The position numbers were made by a program, and so were the translations under genes. The notes beneath the pieces were generated by a model. The model was not told the DNA's origin. It worked only from the letters and a program-made list of their open reading frames with translations, and made no database searches. Positions 1-9,143 of a stretch of 64,000 bases of DNA are shown here, in pieces; within the stretch, counting starts at the first letter, position 1, and each line of letters starts with the position of its first letter. The DNA comes from an uncultured Flavobacteriales bacterium (GTDB lineage Bacteria > Bacteroidota > Bacteroidia > Flavobacteriales > Crocinitomicaceae), in contig CAMLLB010000001.1 of assembly GCA_946480815.1 (NCBI GenBank), positions 62,001 through 126,000 on the forward strand, given 5' to 3'.

Positions 1-107
1 TAAATATCTGCATAATATTTTTCCAATTCTTCGGGGCTTGGCTTTTGCGCTATTTCCAGGTAACCGTATTTGTTTTCAACGAAGGAAATTGTTTCGGATG
101 AACTCAT
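1..107 (-). CDS. Class I SAM-dependent methyltransferase-like protein, N-terminal fragment
   Basis: The first 35 codons of a minus-strand gene run off the left edge. The ATG is at 107-105 and the visible peptide begins MSSSETISFVENKYGYLEIA, followed by a PSPEELEKYYADI segment. Such a short opening with a 'P-x-EEL-x-x-YY' motif is what I remember from small methyltransferases in nonulosonic-acid and surface-sugar clusters, but no catalytic motif is visible here. The start lies 4 bases downstream of the pseF stop, so it is the next gene in the pse operon. The methyltransferase assignment is inference from the opening residues and context. Confidence 0.5.
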   Translation of the reverse strand, partial: MSSSETISFVENKYGYLEIAQKPSPEELEKYYADI

Positions 108-111
108 GGTG

Positions 112-798
112 TTATGAATTAAGGAATTGGTATTTCAGTTCTGCTAATTTCCAATCGGTTTCATTATCGATATCCTGAGCAAAAAGTTCGTCCATTATAA
201 TGCAGCCGGTATTATCCGTAAAGATTCCTTTTTGCTGCATCACATCAGCAGGTTTCATCCAGTAAAATTGTCCTGGATCAAAATATGATTTTTCCAGGTC
301 CTGTGAGCGTGTGAACCGGTGTTCGGGATTCATATATTCCAGCTTTTCGCCAGAAATAGTAAGAGCTCTTTGGATCGGGGCAGAATAAGGTACGATCGGA
401 AAAACAGAAGAATAAGCGCCTTTTGTTAATTGGTGATATCCGTCGGACAGGTCTTTTTGTTGAAGTAAAGGTGTGCAGGGATAAATGCAGCAAACTTCTT
501 CGAAGGTTTCTCCATGTTTCAAATAGTATTGAATAACTTCTTCAATCACTTCAAAAGTTCCTGCAAAATCATTGCTGTTTTGCTCGCTCCTGAAAAAGGG
601 GACTTGTGCTCCGTATTGTTGGGCAATTGTGGCAATTTCTTTGTCATCCGTTGAAACCATCACGGTATCAAACAGCTCACTTTTCAAGGCAGTTTCTATG
701 GCGTAGGCAATAATAGGTTTTCCTAAGAAATCCTTGATGTTTTTGCGCGGTATCCGTTTACTGCCGCCTCGCGCCGGAATGATTGCCAGCCTAGCCAT
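112..798 (-). CDS. pseF: Pseudaminic acid cytidylyltransferase
   Basis: Activates pseudaminic acid (or a related nonulosonic acid) with CTP to give the CMP-sugar used by glycosyltransferases; a cytoplasmic enzyme. The 228-residue protein opens MARLAIIPARGGSKRIPRKN, the nucleotide-binding signature of the CMP-nonulosonate synthetase family, and has the family length of about 230. An upstream ATG at 822 would add eight residues, but the ATG at 798 places the signature at the N terminus as is usual and overlaps the pseC stop by only 8 bases. The order pseB-pseC-pseF supports pseudaminic rather than neuraminic acid. The remaining pathway genes (pseH, pseG, pseI) are not in the window and may lie to the left. 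Confidence 0.88.
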   Translation of the reverse strand: MARLAIIPARGGSKRIPRKNIKDFLGKPIIAYAIETALKSELFDTVMVSTDDKEIATIAQQYGAQVPFFRSEQNSNDFAGTFEVIEEVIQYYLKHGETFEEVCCIYPCTPLLQQKDLSDGYHQLTKGAYSSVFPIVPYSAPIQRALTISGEKLEYMNPEHRFTRSQDLEKSYFDPGQFYWMKPADVMQQKGIFTDNTGCIIMDELFAQDIDNETDWKLAELKYQFLNS

Positions 799-1987
799 TG
801 TAGAATGATTTGACGGATGCAACGACGTATTCCAAATCTTCCTGTGTCAATGATGGATACATTGGAATACTGATGCATCTTGAATAATATGTTTCTGCAA
901 AGGGGAAGTCTCCTTCTTTCCACCCTTGTTTTTTGTAATATGGCATCAAGTGAACGGGAATATAGTGAATTTGGGCAAAAATGGATTGTTTTCTCAAATA
1001 ATCGTATAACCCTTTTCGGTCTTCCACTTCCAGCACATATAAATGATAGGCATGGCCTTCGATCAAACCGGATTGGTGAATGATTTGAGGGACACCACTG
1101 AAAGCTTCTGAATAGTATTTTGCTATGGAGCGTCTTTTTTCCAGGTTTTTGCCAGCACGATTTAATTGGGAAATGCCCAAAGCCGCCTGAAAATCTGTGA
1201 TGCGGTAATTGTACCCAAGTTCCTGCATTTCCATATACCACAGTGGGTAGGAATCGCGGGAAGTACTGTTTCCGACAGCAAACTCAATACTATTCTCAAA
1301 GGAATCAGTATCACGTGTTATTCCATGTGTGCGAAGGGTCAACAGACGTTTGTAAAGTGTTTCATTGTTTGTAGTGATCATTCCACCTTCACCGGTTGCA
1401 ATGTGCTTCACGGGATGAAATGAAAAAACAGAGCAGTCGGCAAACAGGCCGTTCCCCGCAACCTGGTGATTTTGATTCTGATCAATAAAGAAACCACCGG
1501 GTGAATGACAGGCGTCTTCAATGATCCACATAGCATGTTCATCGGCTAACGCTCTGAATTCATCCAGTTGAGGAACTCGTCCGGCAAAATCAACTGGAAT
1601 GATCCCTTTTATTTTTTTCTCCGGATTATTCCGGATAACTGTTTTAACGGACTCAATATCCATCAGGTAAGTCTGAGGATTGATATCTGCAAACAAAACC
1701 TGCCCGCCGCAGTAACGGACACAGTTCACGGAAGCTGAAAAAGTAATCGGCGTACAAATAACGTATTCGCCTTCCTGAATGCCCAATGCCATTACAGCCA
1801 GGTGAAGTGCGGCAGTTCCATTGCTTAGCGCGACAGCGTATTTTGAGCCGGTGTATTTAGCAAATTCATTTTCGAATGCTGCAATCTTTGGACCTTGTGT
1901 CAGAAAATCAGCCTGAAGTGTTTCTACGACGGCCTGGATATCTTCCGGTGTTATTTCTTGCTTTCCGTATGGAATTGATTTGCTCAT
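791..1987 (-). CDS. pseC: UDP-4-amino-4,6-dideoxy-N-acetyl-beta-L-altrosamine transaminase
   Basis: PLP-dependent aminotransferase of the DegT/DnrJ/EryC1 family, second step of pseudaminic acid synthesis: it aminates the 4-keto sugar made by PseB. The 398-residue protein has the expected length. The motif SFHPVKHIATGEGG (about residues 188-201) holds the likely Schiff-base lysine, and IEDACHSPG is the usual cofactor-contact segment. Its ATG overlaps the pseB stop in an ATGA arrangement at 1984-1987, so the two are translationally coupled. Identification rests on the family motifs together with the neighbouring pseB and pseF. Confidence 0.92.
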   Translation of the reverse strand: MSKSIPYGKQEITPEDIQAVVETLQADFLTQGPKIAAFENEFAKYTGSKYAVALSNGTAALHLAVMALGIQEGEYVICTPITFSASVNCVRYCGGQVLFADINPQTYLMDIESVKTVIRNNPEKKIKGIIPVDFAGRVPQLDEFRALADEHAMWIIEDACHSPGGFFIDQNQNHQVAGNGLFADCSVFSFHPVKHIATGEGGMITTNNETLYKRLLTLRTHGITRDTDSFENSIEFAVGNSTSRDSYPLWYMEMQELGYNYRITDFQAALGISQLNRAGKNLEKRRSIAKYYSEAFSGVPQIIHQSGLIEGHAYHLYVLEVEDRKGLYDYLRKQSIFAQIHYIPVHLMPYYKKQGWKEGDFPFAETYYSRCISIPMYPSLTQEDLEYVVASVKSFYNG

Positions 1988-2994
1988 ACACTAAAAGTTG
2001 GATCTACGTGTTCTACGATTAATTTACGAAGATCTTCCACCGATTCCCATTCCGAGTTTTTGTCGGAAGTATAGGCAAAACCTTCCGGAACTCTTTGAGC
2101 AGAAAAATGCGCAATAAAATCATCCAGTTTCCAATAGGGTGTTTGAGGAAGAATCGTATAGTATTTTCCAAGATCGTAAGTGAAAAAAGAATCCGACATT
2201 GTGATCATTTCCTCGTGGATCTTTTCACCGGGACGAATACCAATTACGGGTTTTTCACATTCCGGGCCGATTGCTTCGGCAACATCCAGAATGCGGTAAG
2301 AAGGTATTTTCGGAACGAAAATTTCACCGCCCCAAGCCGTTTCCAAAGCATGCATGACCATATCAACACCGCCCTGGAGCGAAATATTGAAACGGGTCAT
2401 TGTTTCCACCGTGATGGGCAATATTCCATCTGTTTTTTTCTTTTTCAGGAAAAAAGGAATCACAGAGCCGTTTGATCCCATGACATTTCCATATCGTACA
2501 ACCGAAAACTTGACATTCCGTTTTCCGCGGATGTTATTAGCTGCAACAAACAGTTTATCTGAAGTAAGCTTGGTAGCTCCGTATAAATTGATCGGGGCAC
2601 ATGCTTTGTCTGTGGAAAGAGCAACCACGTGTTCTACATTTGTCTTTAATGCGGCTTTGATTACATTTTCAGCTCCGCCCACATTGGTTTTTACACATTC
2701 ATCCGGATTGTATTCTGCAATATGCACATGTTTCATTGCTGCGGCGTGTATCACATAATCAATTCCTGAAAAAGCTCTTTCAAGACGTTCAAAGTCTCGG
2801 ACATCTCCAATGAAATAACGGATTTGAGGATATATTCTTACCGGAAATTCCTGTTCCATTTCAAATTGTTTCTGCTCATCTCTTGAGAATATGACCAGCC
2901 TTTTGATTTCCGGGTATTGTGATAAAATATGTTTGGTAAGCGCTTTTCCGAGAGAACCGGTTCCACCTGTTATTAGAATTGATTTGTCTTTCAC
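1984..2994 (-). CDS. pseB: UDP-N-acetylglucosamine 4,6-dehydratase (inverting)
   Basis: First step of pseudaminic acid synthesis: dehydration and C5 epimerisation of UDP-GlcNAc. A short-chain dehydrogenase of 336 residues, it shows the NAD(P)-binding loop ITGGTGSLGKAL near the N terminus, a central STDKA segment, and the YGATK catalytic Tyr-x-x-x-Lys. 'Inverting' is chosen over FlaA1/CapD-type enzymes because of the short single-domain length and the adjacent pseC. The start codon appears to be GTG at 2994. It is the first gene of the minus-strand pse operon, with a -7 element about 25 bases upstream. Confidence 0.92.
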   Translation of the reverse strand: MKDKSILITGGTGSLGKALTKHILSQYPEIKRLVIFSRDEQKQFEMEQEFPVRIYPQIRYFIGDVRDFERLERAFSGIDYVIHAAAMKHVHIAEYNPDECVKTNVGGAENVIKAALKTNVEHVVALSTDKACAPINLYGATKLTSDKLFVAANNIRGKRNVKFSVVRYGNVMGSNGSVIPFFLKKKKTDGILPITVETMTRFNISLQGGVDMVMHALETAWGGEIFVPKIPSYRILDVAEAIGPECEKPVIGIRPGEKIHEEMITMSDSFFTYDLGKYYTILPQTPYWKLDDFIAHFSAQRVPEGFAYTSDKNSEWESVEDLRKLIVEHVDPTFSV

Positions 2995-3017
2995 GCGATA
3001 TTATAAATAAGGTCTTA

Positions 3018-3025
3018 CAAATATA
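3018..3025 (-). promoter_or_regulatory. Putative -7 promoter element of the pse operon
   Basis: Read on the minus strand this is TATATTTG, an exact match to the Bacteroidota -7 consensus TAnnTTTG, 23 bases before the pseB GTG. I do not see a well-spaced TTG -33 element, so the call rests on the -7 match and position. Confidence 0.5.
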
Positions 3026-3163
3026 CTGAAATCCGGTTATCGAATAACGCAGGCAGCAGAATCGTAAAATAGACCGGAATCAGAGTGTTAAACCTTGCAG
3101 CAGGTGAACACGGTTAAAAACAGTTATCAATTGCTGTCACAGATATTGTCTCTATAAAAAGTG

Positions 3164-3171
3164 TATCTTTG
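3164..3171 (+). promoter_or_regulatory. Putative -7 promoter element of the gmd-fcl operon
   Basis: TATCTTTG matches TAnnTTTG exactly and lies 19 bases before the gmd ATG. A TTG at 3146-3148 is 15 bases upstream, slightly closer than usual for the -33 element. With the minus-strand element at 3018-3025 it makes a divergent promoter region between the pseudaminic acid and fucose genes. Confidence 0.5.
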
Positions 3172-3190
3172 ATAGCCAAAAAACAATTGA

Positions 3191-4237
3191 ATGAAGGTTG
3201 CATTAATAACAGGGATTACAGGTCAGGACGGATCTTATTTAGCTGAATTGCTTCTTGAGAAAGGATATGTAGTTCATGGAGTTATTCGAAGAGCGAGTGT
3301 TTTTAACACCGAACGCATTGATCATCTGATCGGAAGAGAGCATTTTGTGCTGCATCACGGTGATGTGACAGACAGTTCGAATATCAATAAGTTAATGTCT
3401 ACCATTCAGCCGGATGAAGTGTACAATCTTGCGGCACAGAGCCACGTTCAGGTGTCGTTTGAAGTTCCTGAATATACTGCCCAGGTTGATGCAATGGGAA
3501 CTTTGCGGATTTTGGACGCTTTGAGGAATTATTGCCCGAAAGCGCGGTTTTACCAGGCATCTACTTCCGAATTGTATGGAAAAGTGCAGGAAATCCCACA
3601 GACGGAAAATACACCGTTCTATCCGAGAAGCCCTTATGGAGTTGCTAAAATCTACGGATTCTGGATTGTGAAGAATTTCCGCGAAGCTTATAATTTGTAT
3701 GCATGTAACGGTATTTTGTTTAATCATGAAAGCGAACGCAGAGGGAAAACCTTTGTAACGCGAAAAATTACTATTGGCCTGGCTGAGGTTGCTCAGGGAA
3801 TCCGTTCCACGCTAACCTTAGGAAACCTGGATTCAAAACGCGACTGGGGTTATGCAAAAGAATATGTGGAAGCTATGTGGCTGATGCTTCAACAGGATGA
3901 AGCGGAAGACTTTGTAATTGCAACAGGGAAAACCTATACGGTCAGGGATTTTGTCGAAAGAGCTGCAAAATATGTCGGATACGATATTGTATGGGAAGGG
4001 TCCGGAGTTGATGAAGTGGGAATTGACCGCAACACAGGAAAAAAAGTAATTGAGATCAATCCGAAATATTTCCGTCCGACAGAGGTTGACCTTTTGATCG
4101 GAGATGCTACCAAGGCTAAAAATAAACTGCAATGGGAAGCTAAAGTGGAATTGGATGAATTGGTGCAGATTATGATGGAACACGACATTAAAATGGTCAA
4201 ACATACGAAGGGGCTTGCGGATGAGAAAAGAGGATAA
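3191..4237 (+). CDS. gmd: GDP-mannose 4,6-dehydratase
   Basis: Converts GDP-D-mannose to GDP-4-keto-6-deoxy-D-mannose, the precursor of GDP-L-fucose. The 348-residue SDR enzyme has the NADP-binding loop [16 protein letters not shown] at the N terminus, the TSELYGK segment and the catalytic RSPYGVAK motif near residues 153-160, all typical of GMD. The following gene encodes the second step of the same pathway and overlaps it, so the two form a functional pair. Length and motifs are complete. Confidence 0.95.
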   Translation: MKVALITGITGQDGSYLAELLLEKGYVVHGVIRRASVFNTERIDHLIGREHFVLHHGDVTDSSNINKLMSTIQPDEVYNLAAQSHVQVSFEVPEYTAQVDAMGTLRILDALRNYCPKARFYQASTSELYGKVQEIPQTENTPFYPRSPYGVAKIYGFWIVKNFREAYNLYACNGILFNHESERRGKTFVTRKITIGLAEVAQGIRSTLTLGNLDSKRDWGYAKEYVEAMWLMLQQDEAEDFVIATGKTYTVRDFVERAAKYVGYDIVWEGSGVDEVGIDRNTGKKVIEINPKYFRPTEVDLLIGDATKAKNKLQWEAKVELDELVQIMMEHDIKMVKHTKGLADEKRG

Positions 4238-5153
4238 AATTTACATTGCCGGACACAATGGTATGGTAGGAAGCAGCATTGTCAGAAAATTGGAACAGGA
4301 GGGCTTCACCAATCTCATCACGCGTTCATCCAAAGAACTGAACCTGATCAACCAGGCAGATGTACTGACTTTTTTCGAAGAAAACAAACCGGATTATGTC
4401 TTCCTGGCCGCTGCAAAAGTGGGAGGAATCCAGGCAAACAACACATACAAAGGTGATTTCCTTTACGACAACCTGATGATCCAGACGAATGTAATCCATG
4501 CAGCACATGTGAATCAGGTAAAGAAATTATTGTTCCTGGGAAGTTCCTGTATCTATCCGAAATTTGCGCAGCAACCGATCTCGGAAGACAGTTTGCTGAC
4601 CGGACCACTGGAACCAACGAATGAGCCGTATGCGATTGCAAAAATTGCAGGTATTAAACTGTGTGATGCGTACCGCGATCAATACGGATCGAACTTCATT
4701 TCTGCCATGCCGACCAACTTGTACGGTCCGAATGACAACTATGATTTGTCGAACTCACACGTGTTACCTGCCATGATCCGTAAATTTCACGAAGCAAAAA
4801 ACAACGGCACAAAAGAAGTGGTTGTTTGGGGGACAGGGAAACCGATGCGGGAATTCCTTTACGTGGATGACCTGGCAGAAGCTTGTTATTTCCTGATGGA
4901 AAACTACAATGATCCGGGTGCAATTAATGTAGGAACCGGATCGGATATTACCATTGCAGACTTAGCGCATTTGGTGAAACAAATTGTTGGATTTGAAGGT
5001 GAAATCGTTTTCGATACTTCTAAACCGGATGGAACTCCTAAAAAGCAATTGAATGTTTCAAGGATCAACCAGTTGGGATGGAAAGCTACAACCGATTTGG
5101 AAACAGGTATCCGGAAAGCGTATTCTTCGTTCTTGAATGAAGAGAAAAAATAA
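4221..5153 (+). CDS. fcl: GDP-L-fucose synthase
   Basis: NADPH-dependent 3,5-epimerase/4-reductase that finishes GDP-L-fucose. The reading frame is open from a TTG at 4215, but the ATG at 4221 is preferred. The 310-residue product begins [20 protein letters not shown] and has the SSCIYP segment and the catalytic PYAIAK motif of the family. It overlaps the end of gmd by 17 bases, indicating co-translation. The product would feed a fucosyltransferase, possibly one of the next genes. Confidence 0.94.
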   Translation: MRKEDKIYIAGHNGMVGSSIVRKLEQEGFTNLITRSSKELNLINQADVLTFFEENKPDYVFLAAAKVGGIQANNTYKGDFLYDNLMIQTNVIHAAHVNQVKKLLFLGSSCIYPKFAQQPISEDSLLTGPLEPTNEPYAIAKIAGIKLCDAYRDQYGSNFISAMPTNLYGPNDNYDLSNSHVLPAMIRKFHEAKNNGTKEVVVWGTGKPMREFLYVDDLAEACYFLMENYNDPGAINVGTGSDITIADLAHLVKQIVGFEGEIVFDTSKPDGTPKKQLNVSRINQLGWKATTDLETGIRKAYSSFLNEEKK

Positions 5154-6303
5154 AGCTGCTTTGAAAAAGATTACCATCGTTTTACGGCATTATCCGCCAA
5201 GTAAGAACATCAACGGTATTTTAGCCGATCAGATGGCTCGACACCTGATTCGTGAATCCAATGTGGAAATCAAGGTGTTCTGTATGGATATCAGTGAAGA
5301 AGGAAATCTCAGTACCGTTAATCCTACCGGAAATGTTACGAGGATCAAGCAAAAATTCAGTAATAATAACAAATTTGGGAAGCTTTTCAACATGCTTTTG
5401 GATGGATATATATTGATCAAAAGAAGTAAGAAGCACCCTTCCGACCTGATCATATGTACTTCCAGTCCTCCGCTGATCCCACTTTGGGCATCTATGCTTT
5501 TGAAGAAAAAGAAATGGGCTTTTTGGTCACTGGATCTTTTTCCCGAAGGCTTTGTTTCTGCAGGCACCATTAAGGAAAGCAGTTGGATTTACCGGTTCTT
5601 ACTTAAGAAAACGTATAAAACCCCTCCTGATTTATTGATTGCGCTGGGTGACGAACAAGCTAAGTACATTCAAAAACAATATAAGGCCCCGGTTCCTGTA
5701 ATGATTTTACCTGCTGGCGTTACTCTTGAAAAAGAACAGGAGATTGCTGATGGAGGTAAACCTGACTGGTACGATCCGGGAAAAATCATTTTGGGCTATT
5801 TTGGGAATGTCGGACAGGCACACAATCCGGAATTCATTCAGGAAATGATCCGGGTTTCCGGAATATATTCTTTTCGGTTTATTCTCTCTGTTTATGGAAT
5901 TCGAGCTGAAGAGCTCAAAGCTTTTGCTAAAAATTTTGAGCACGTGATAATTGTCGATAACGGAATTGCACAGGAACACTTGAAGTACATTGATGTTCAT
6001 CTGGTTACTTTAAGAACTTCCTGGACGCATGCAGCTGTTCCTTCCAAAGCTGTCACAGCTATTTCTACCGGCCGACCGATCGTTTTTTGTGGAAGTGAAG
6101 CAAGCGATAACTGGCAGATGTTTAAGAACGCTGCCTGGTTTATTCCTGAAGATGAGAACATGAAAAGTGAGGTTGAACACTTGCTGGCCCGGATTGACCG
6201 GGAACAGATAGAATCGAAAGCGATATTAACAAAAGACATAGTGATTGGGCTGAAACAGCAAGTATTAAATACATACACACAAATAGGAAAATATGATCAA
6301 TAG
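5137..6303 (+). CDS. Glycosyltransferase, GT4-like (GT-B fold)
   Basis: The 388-residue protein opens KKITIVLRHYPPSKNINGIL, a GT-B N-terminal strand and loop. The C-terminal half contains ILGYFGNVGQAHN and a late segment AVPSKAVTAISTGRPIVFCG, which corresponds to the sugar-nucleotide binding 'E-x7-E' region of GT4 enzymes in degenerate form. There is no signal peptide. It overlaps fcl by 17 bases and the next gene by 11 bases, so it belongs to the fucose operon. A fucosyltransferase role is plausible from context only; donor and acceptor cannot be told from sequence. Confidence 0.75.
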   Translation: MKRKNKAALKKITIVLRHYPPSKNINGILADQMARHLIRESNVEIKVFCMDISEEGNLSTVNPTGNVTRIKQKFSNNNKFGKLFNMLLDGYILIKRSKKHPSDLIICTSSPPLIPLWASMLLKKKKWAFWSLDLFPEGFVSAGTIKESSWIYRFLLKKTYKTPPDLLIALGDEQAKYIQKQYKAPVPVMILPAGVTLEKEQEIADGGKPDWYDPGKIILGYFGNVGQAHNPEFIQEMIRVSGIYSFRFILSVYGIRAEELKAFAKNFEHVIIVDNGIAQEHLKYIDVHLVTLRTSWTHAAVPSKAVTAISTGRPIVFCGSEASDNWQMFKNAAWFIPEDENMKSEVEHLLARIDREQIESKAILTKDIVIGLKQQVLNTYTQIGKYDQ

Positions 6304-7156
6304 ATTCTTTGAGACGCTATTAATTCTTGCGAAAGTCATTCTAAAAAGCAAGTATTTTCTTTCCATTAAGAAGTCAGATGCAAGAAATCTGATCGTATTG
6401 GGGAATGGACCTTCGCTTGAACAGGACATTCTGAATAACCGGGAAATTTTCGAAAGGGCAGATTTGGCAGTGGTAAATCATTTTTGTTGCTCTGAATTCT
6501 TTTTCCAATTGAAGCCGAAGAATTATTTCCTGTTAGATCCGGCTTTCTTTGAGCAGCCACTAATCGAACCCGTTGAAAAAACGCTCCGGATTTTTTTGGA
6601 GGATACTGATTGGGAAATCACATTTTATCTTCCATGGAATAGTAGAAAATCTTACTTTGTTCAGGAATTGATGAAAAAAGAACACTTCAAGGTTCAGTTT
6701 GTGAATTATGTAACAACGAAGGGTGGGTTTCAGAACATAAATCATTGGTTGTATAATTGGAATCTGGCCGCACCCCAAAGTCAAAATATTCTGGTTTATG
6801 CGCTTTTCTTTGGTGTAAAAATAGGAGTCAAGCGTCTTTTCTTGTTTGGTGCTGAAAACAATTGGCATAACAATGTTACTGTGAACAAAAACAATGAATT
6901 GATGCTTTATGATGTACATGTGTATGAGAAAAAGCAGGAACAGACCGTACGTATGATCAAGGACCCTGTTGATCCGTCGAAAAGTATTACAATGGCTGTT
7001 TTACTGGAAGCCTGTGCGAAGGTTTTTAAAGGTTATACCGTGGTCAACAGGTATGCCGAAACAAAGCATACACGGATTTACAATTGTTCAAAAAACAGTT
7101 TAATTGACAGTTTTGAAAGATTGGATGATGCCGAATTCAGACAGATGATGTCTTAA
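6293..7156 (+). CDS. GNGPSL-motif protein; possible nonulosonate transferase or DUF115/MptE-like protein
   Basis: The 287-residue protein has a hydrophobic/basic N terminus, then LIVLGNGPSLEQDI at about residues 33-46 and ADLAVVNHF at about 55-63. Later comes VKRLFLFGAENNWHNN at about 180-195. A 'GNGPSL' loop followed by an 'NxF' segment occurs both in GT42 sialyltransferases (Cst-I type) and in DUF115/MptE-like motility accessory (Maf) proteins, which act on nonulosonic acids. It is the last gene of the fucose operon and lies in the same locus as the pse genes, so a role in transferring the CMP-activated sugar is a reasonable hypothesis. I cannot place it firmly in either family. Confidence 0.5.
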   Translation: MINRFFETLLILAKVILKSKYFLSIKKSDARNLIVLGNGPSLEQDILNNREIFERADLAVVNHFCCSEFFFQLKPKNYFLLDPAFFEQPLIEPVEKTLRIFLEDTDWEITFYLPWNSRKSYFVQELMKKEHFKVQFVNYVTTKGGFQNINHWLYNWNLAAPQSQNILVYALFFGVKIGVKRLFLFGAENNWHNNVTVNKNNELMLYDVHVYEKKQEQTVRMIKDPVDPSKSITMAVLLEACAKVFKGYTVVNRYAETKHTRIYNCSKNSLIDSFERLDDAEFRQMMS

Positions 7157-7159
7157 GAT

Positions 7160-7936
7160 TCATTGTTTGGTCTGTTGATTCTTGATTGAATCTGGAATGA
7201 TATATCCATAACGTTCAAAATGAGGTGCCCAAAAAGCTGGATTGAATTTTTCCCAGGCGTGACATCCAAAAGGGAGTTGATTCCCGTTTAATTCATAACA
7301 CACTTCGGGAGTTTCTTCAAAGGCAAATTGCAGAGCCGTTTTCACATCTGGTATTCTGAATCCTGGAATTAATCTCTTTGCAACAGACGACCAGAAAAAA
7401 TCTTCGTTCCATTTTCTTTTCCAAATTAAGCCCAATGGATAAAGATAAATGCTACCGTAATAAAACTTTTTCACCTTTCGGAGAGATAAACCGCCGTTTC
7501 CAACTTTTTTGATAAAGTGTTTTATTCCCGGGAGTTTGTTATTGAGTTTTTCGATCCAGTTACTATTGATCCATGGAGCTCCGATATAATCGAATCCCTT
7601 ATTACACCATTCATCCAGGTTGTTTTCAAAAACAAAAGTGTCTAATTGATAAATCAGGATGTAATCATATTCAAGGAAATGTTTGTAGAAATAAGGGATG
7701 TTCATCAAACGGCTGTATGTTGCAACACTTTTAAAATACTTAGGCTTTAATCCCAGGTATTGTGTAGCGGCATTATATTCTTCATATTCCGTCAATGAAA
7801 GTCCTTCAGGATAGACAATGATCACATCGTATCCTTTAAAAGCTTCCTTGCATCGGGCCAGCGAAATTTGCTCGTTCCATTTCAGGGCGGTTTGATAAAC
7901 TGGAATTACAATAGCAACTTTCTTCTTAGCACTCAT
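7160..7936 (-). CDS. DUF5672 family glycosyltransferase-like protein
   Basis: The 258-residue protein begins with a GT-A-like strand (VAIVIPVYQ). It carries the motif series I associate with DUF5672: YDYILIYQLDTFVF (a DxD-like acidic position), EWCNKGFDYIGAPW, VGNGGLSLRKV, NEDFFW and PFGCHAW. Such proteins sit in O-antigen and glycan clusters as putative glycosyltransferases. Its ATG overlaps the stop of the upstream methyltransferase by one base (TAATG), so the two are co-translated. The stop is 3 bases from the convergent plus-strand stop, with no terminator between them. Confidence 0.72.
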   Translation of the reverse strand: MSAKKKVAIVIPVYQTALKWNEQISLARCKEAFKGYDVIIVYPEGLSLTEYEEYNAATQYLGLKPKYFKSVATYSRLMNIPYFYKHFLEYDYILIYQLDTFVFENNLDEWCNKGFDYIGAPWINSNWIEKLNNKLPGIKHFIKKVGNGGLSLRKVKKFYYGSIYLYPLGLIWKRKWNEDFFWSSVAKRLIPGFRIPDVKTALQFAFEETPEVCYELNGNQLPFGCHAWEKFNPAFWAPHFERYGYIIPDSIKNQQTKQ

Positions 7937-8961
7937 TATTTTTTGGTTGCAATGATTACAATTTCTCCTGCTGCCTGCCTGTTAAAAAGTTTAATAAGGA
8001 CGTTCATGTTTTGATGAAAAAGACCTATTAAAAAGTCAGCCATTCTTTTTTTATCCTGACCGATTACAAAACGACCTTTTCGCTTAATGACTTTTGACAC
8101 GGTAGTTGACCAAGCATCCATGCGCACACTTGTAAATGATTCCAGTATATCGAATTGATTCCGTTTTACCACCAATTCCAGGTTATCAGGATTAAACAAA
8201 TGAAGGTGCCGCGGAGGATCCAGCTGGAACCAATTTTCTTTATACAATCCGCGCTGCCAGTTCTTCGTGTTTGGTGTGGCAATTACTAATTTACCTCCCT
8301 TTTTTAACTTTGGATAGCAGGATTTTAATAATCCGTCCACTTCGTGTACGTGCTCTATTACATGGTTAATGGTGATGGCATCAAAAAAATTGTCGGGATA
8401 GTTTTGAGAAGGAATATCTCCCACATTTACATTTAGCCCTTTTTCCTGACAGTAAGCCACTGCTTTCGGATCAACATCCAATCCATAACATTCCCAGCCT
8501 GCTAATTTCAAATTATCAAGCAGCGTACCGTTGCCACAGCCAAAGTCCAGTACACGTCCCTGTGGAACAGCATCCAGGTAAAGAACTTTAAAATCAATAT
8601 TATTGCGGTTAACCGGTAAAAGATAAGCCAGGTAACCGGGTAGTTTTTTGAAGAAAGACAGTGATGGGAAATACTTATGTGCAACAGCCAGATAAGGTTT
8701 TTCCAGGAAGGATAACTCAACAAGTGGTTTTTTAGCTTCCGTGTGCGTATAGTATGATTCATACGCCTTACCGATCTCATCAACCGTCGGCATTGGATTT
8801 AGCCACATCAACCCGCAAGTACTGTTTGAGCATTCTACGATATTCCAGCCTTTAGATGTTCCAAAATTGCGATCATCCAGATTTAGATACTTGCTTTTTC
8901 CTACTGAATTACAAACAAAGCAATTGTTTACTTCAGAGGATGCAATTTTTACTTCTTTCAT
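7936..8961 (-). CDS. Class I SAM-dependent methyltransferase with N-terminal Cys motif
   Basis: The 341-residue protein has an N-terminal CFVC...C region (residues 14-17 plus a later CSNSTC) that may bind zinc. The Rossmann methyltransferase core is marked by VLDFGCGNGTLLDNL (SAM-binding motif I), GLDVDPKAV, and the ITINHVIEHV and GGKLVIATPN segments. Similar proteins modify sugars or carrier-linked glycans in polysaccharide loci. It is the first gene of a two-gene minus-strand operon. A minus-strand CATATTTG at 8973-8966, one mismatch from the -7 consensus, lies close to the ATG. The substrate is unknown. Confidence 0.8.
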   Translation of the reverse strand: MKEVKIASSEVNNCFVCNSVGKSKYLNLDDRNFGTSKGWNIVECSNSTCGLMWLNPMPTVDEIGKAYESYYTHTEAKKPLVELSFLEKPYLAVAHKYFPSLSFFKKLPGYLAYLLPVNRNNIDFKVLYLDAVPQGRVLDFGCGNGTLLDNLKLAGWECYGLDVDPKAVAYCQEKGLNVNVGDIPSQNYPDNFFDAITINHVIEHVHEVDGLLKSCYPKLKKGGKLVIATPNTKNWQRGLYKENWFQLDPPRHLHLFNPDNLELVVKRNQFDILESFTSVRMDAWSTTVSKVIKRKGRFVIGQDKKRMADFLIGLFHQNMNVLIKLFNRQAAGEIVIIATKK

Positions 8962-9130
8962 AGGGCAAATATGCTAATTTTAATTTAGAATTTGTAGAAC
9001 GAAATCTATATTAATTCGACTTTTCGGAGATGTTGAAAAGTAAATAATGCAATTCCTCAGGAACATCGAATTCAGGGTAGTTTGTATCTGCCTAATTTTG
9101 AATTCCGAATCGGATTGGATAAATAATCGT

Positions 9131-9138
9131 TAATTTTG
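9131..9138 (+). promoter_or_regulatory. Putative -7 element immediately before the flippase start
   Basis: TAATTTTG matches TAnnTTTG and ends 5 bases before the ATG at 9144. If it is used, transcription would begin at or next to the start codon, giving a leaderless or nearly leaderless mRNA. A second TAATTTTG lies at 9093-9100 and could give a conventional 5' leader instead. Confidence 0.45.
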
Positions 9139-9143
9139 CGCTA

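Noticed and set aside
798..822. Eight-residue N-terminal extension of pseF (start at 822)
   Set aside because: The extension overlaps further into pseC, and the family signature normally lies at the very N terminus; ATG 798 fits better.
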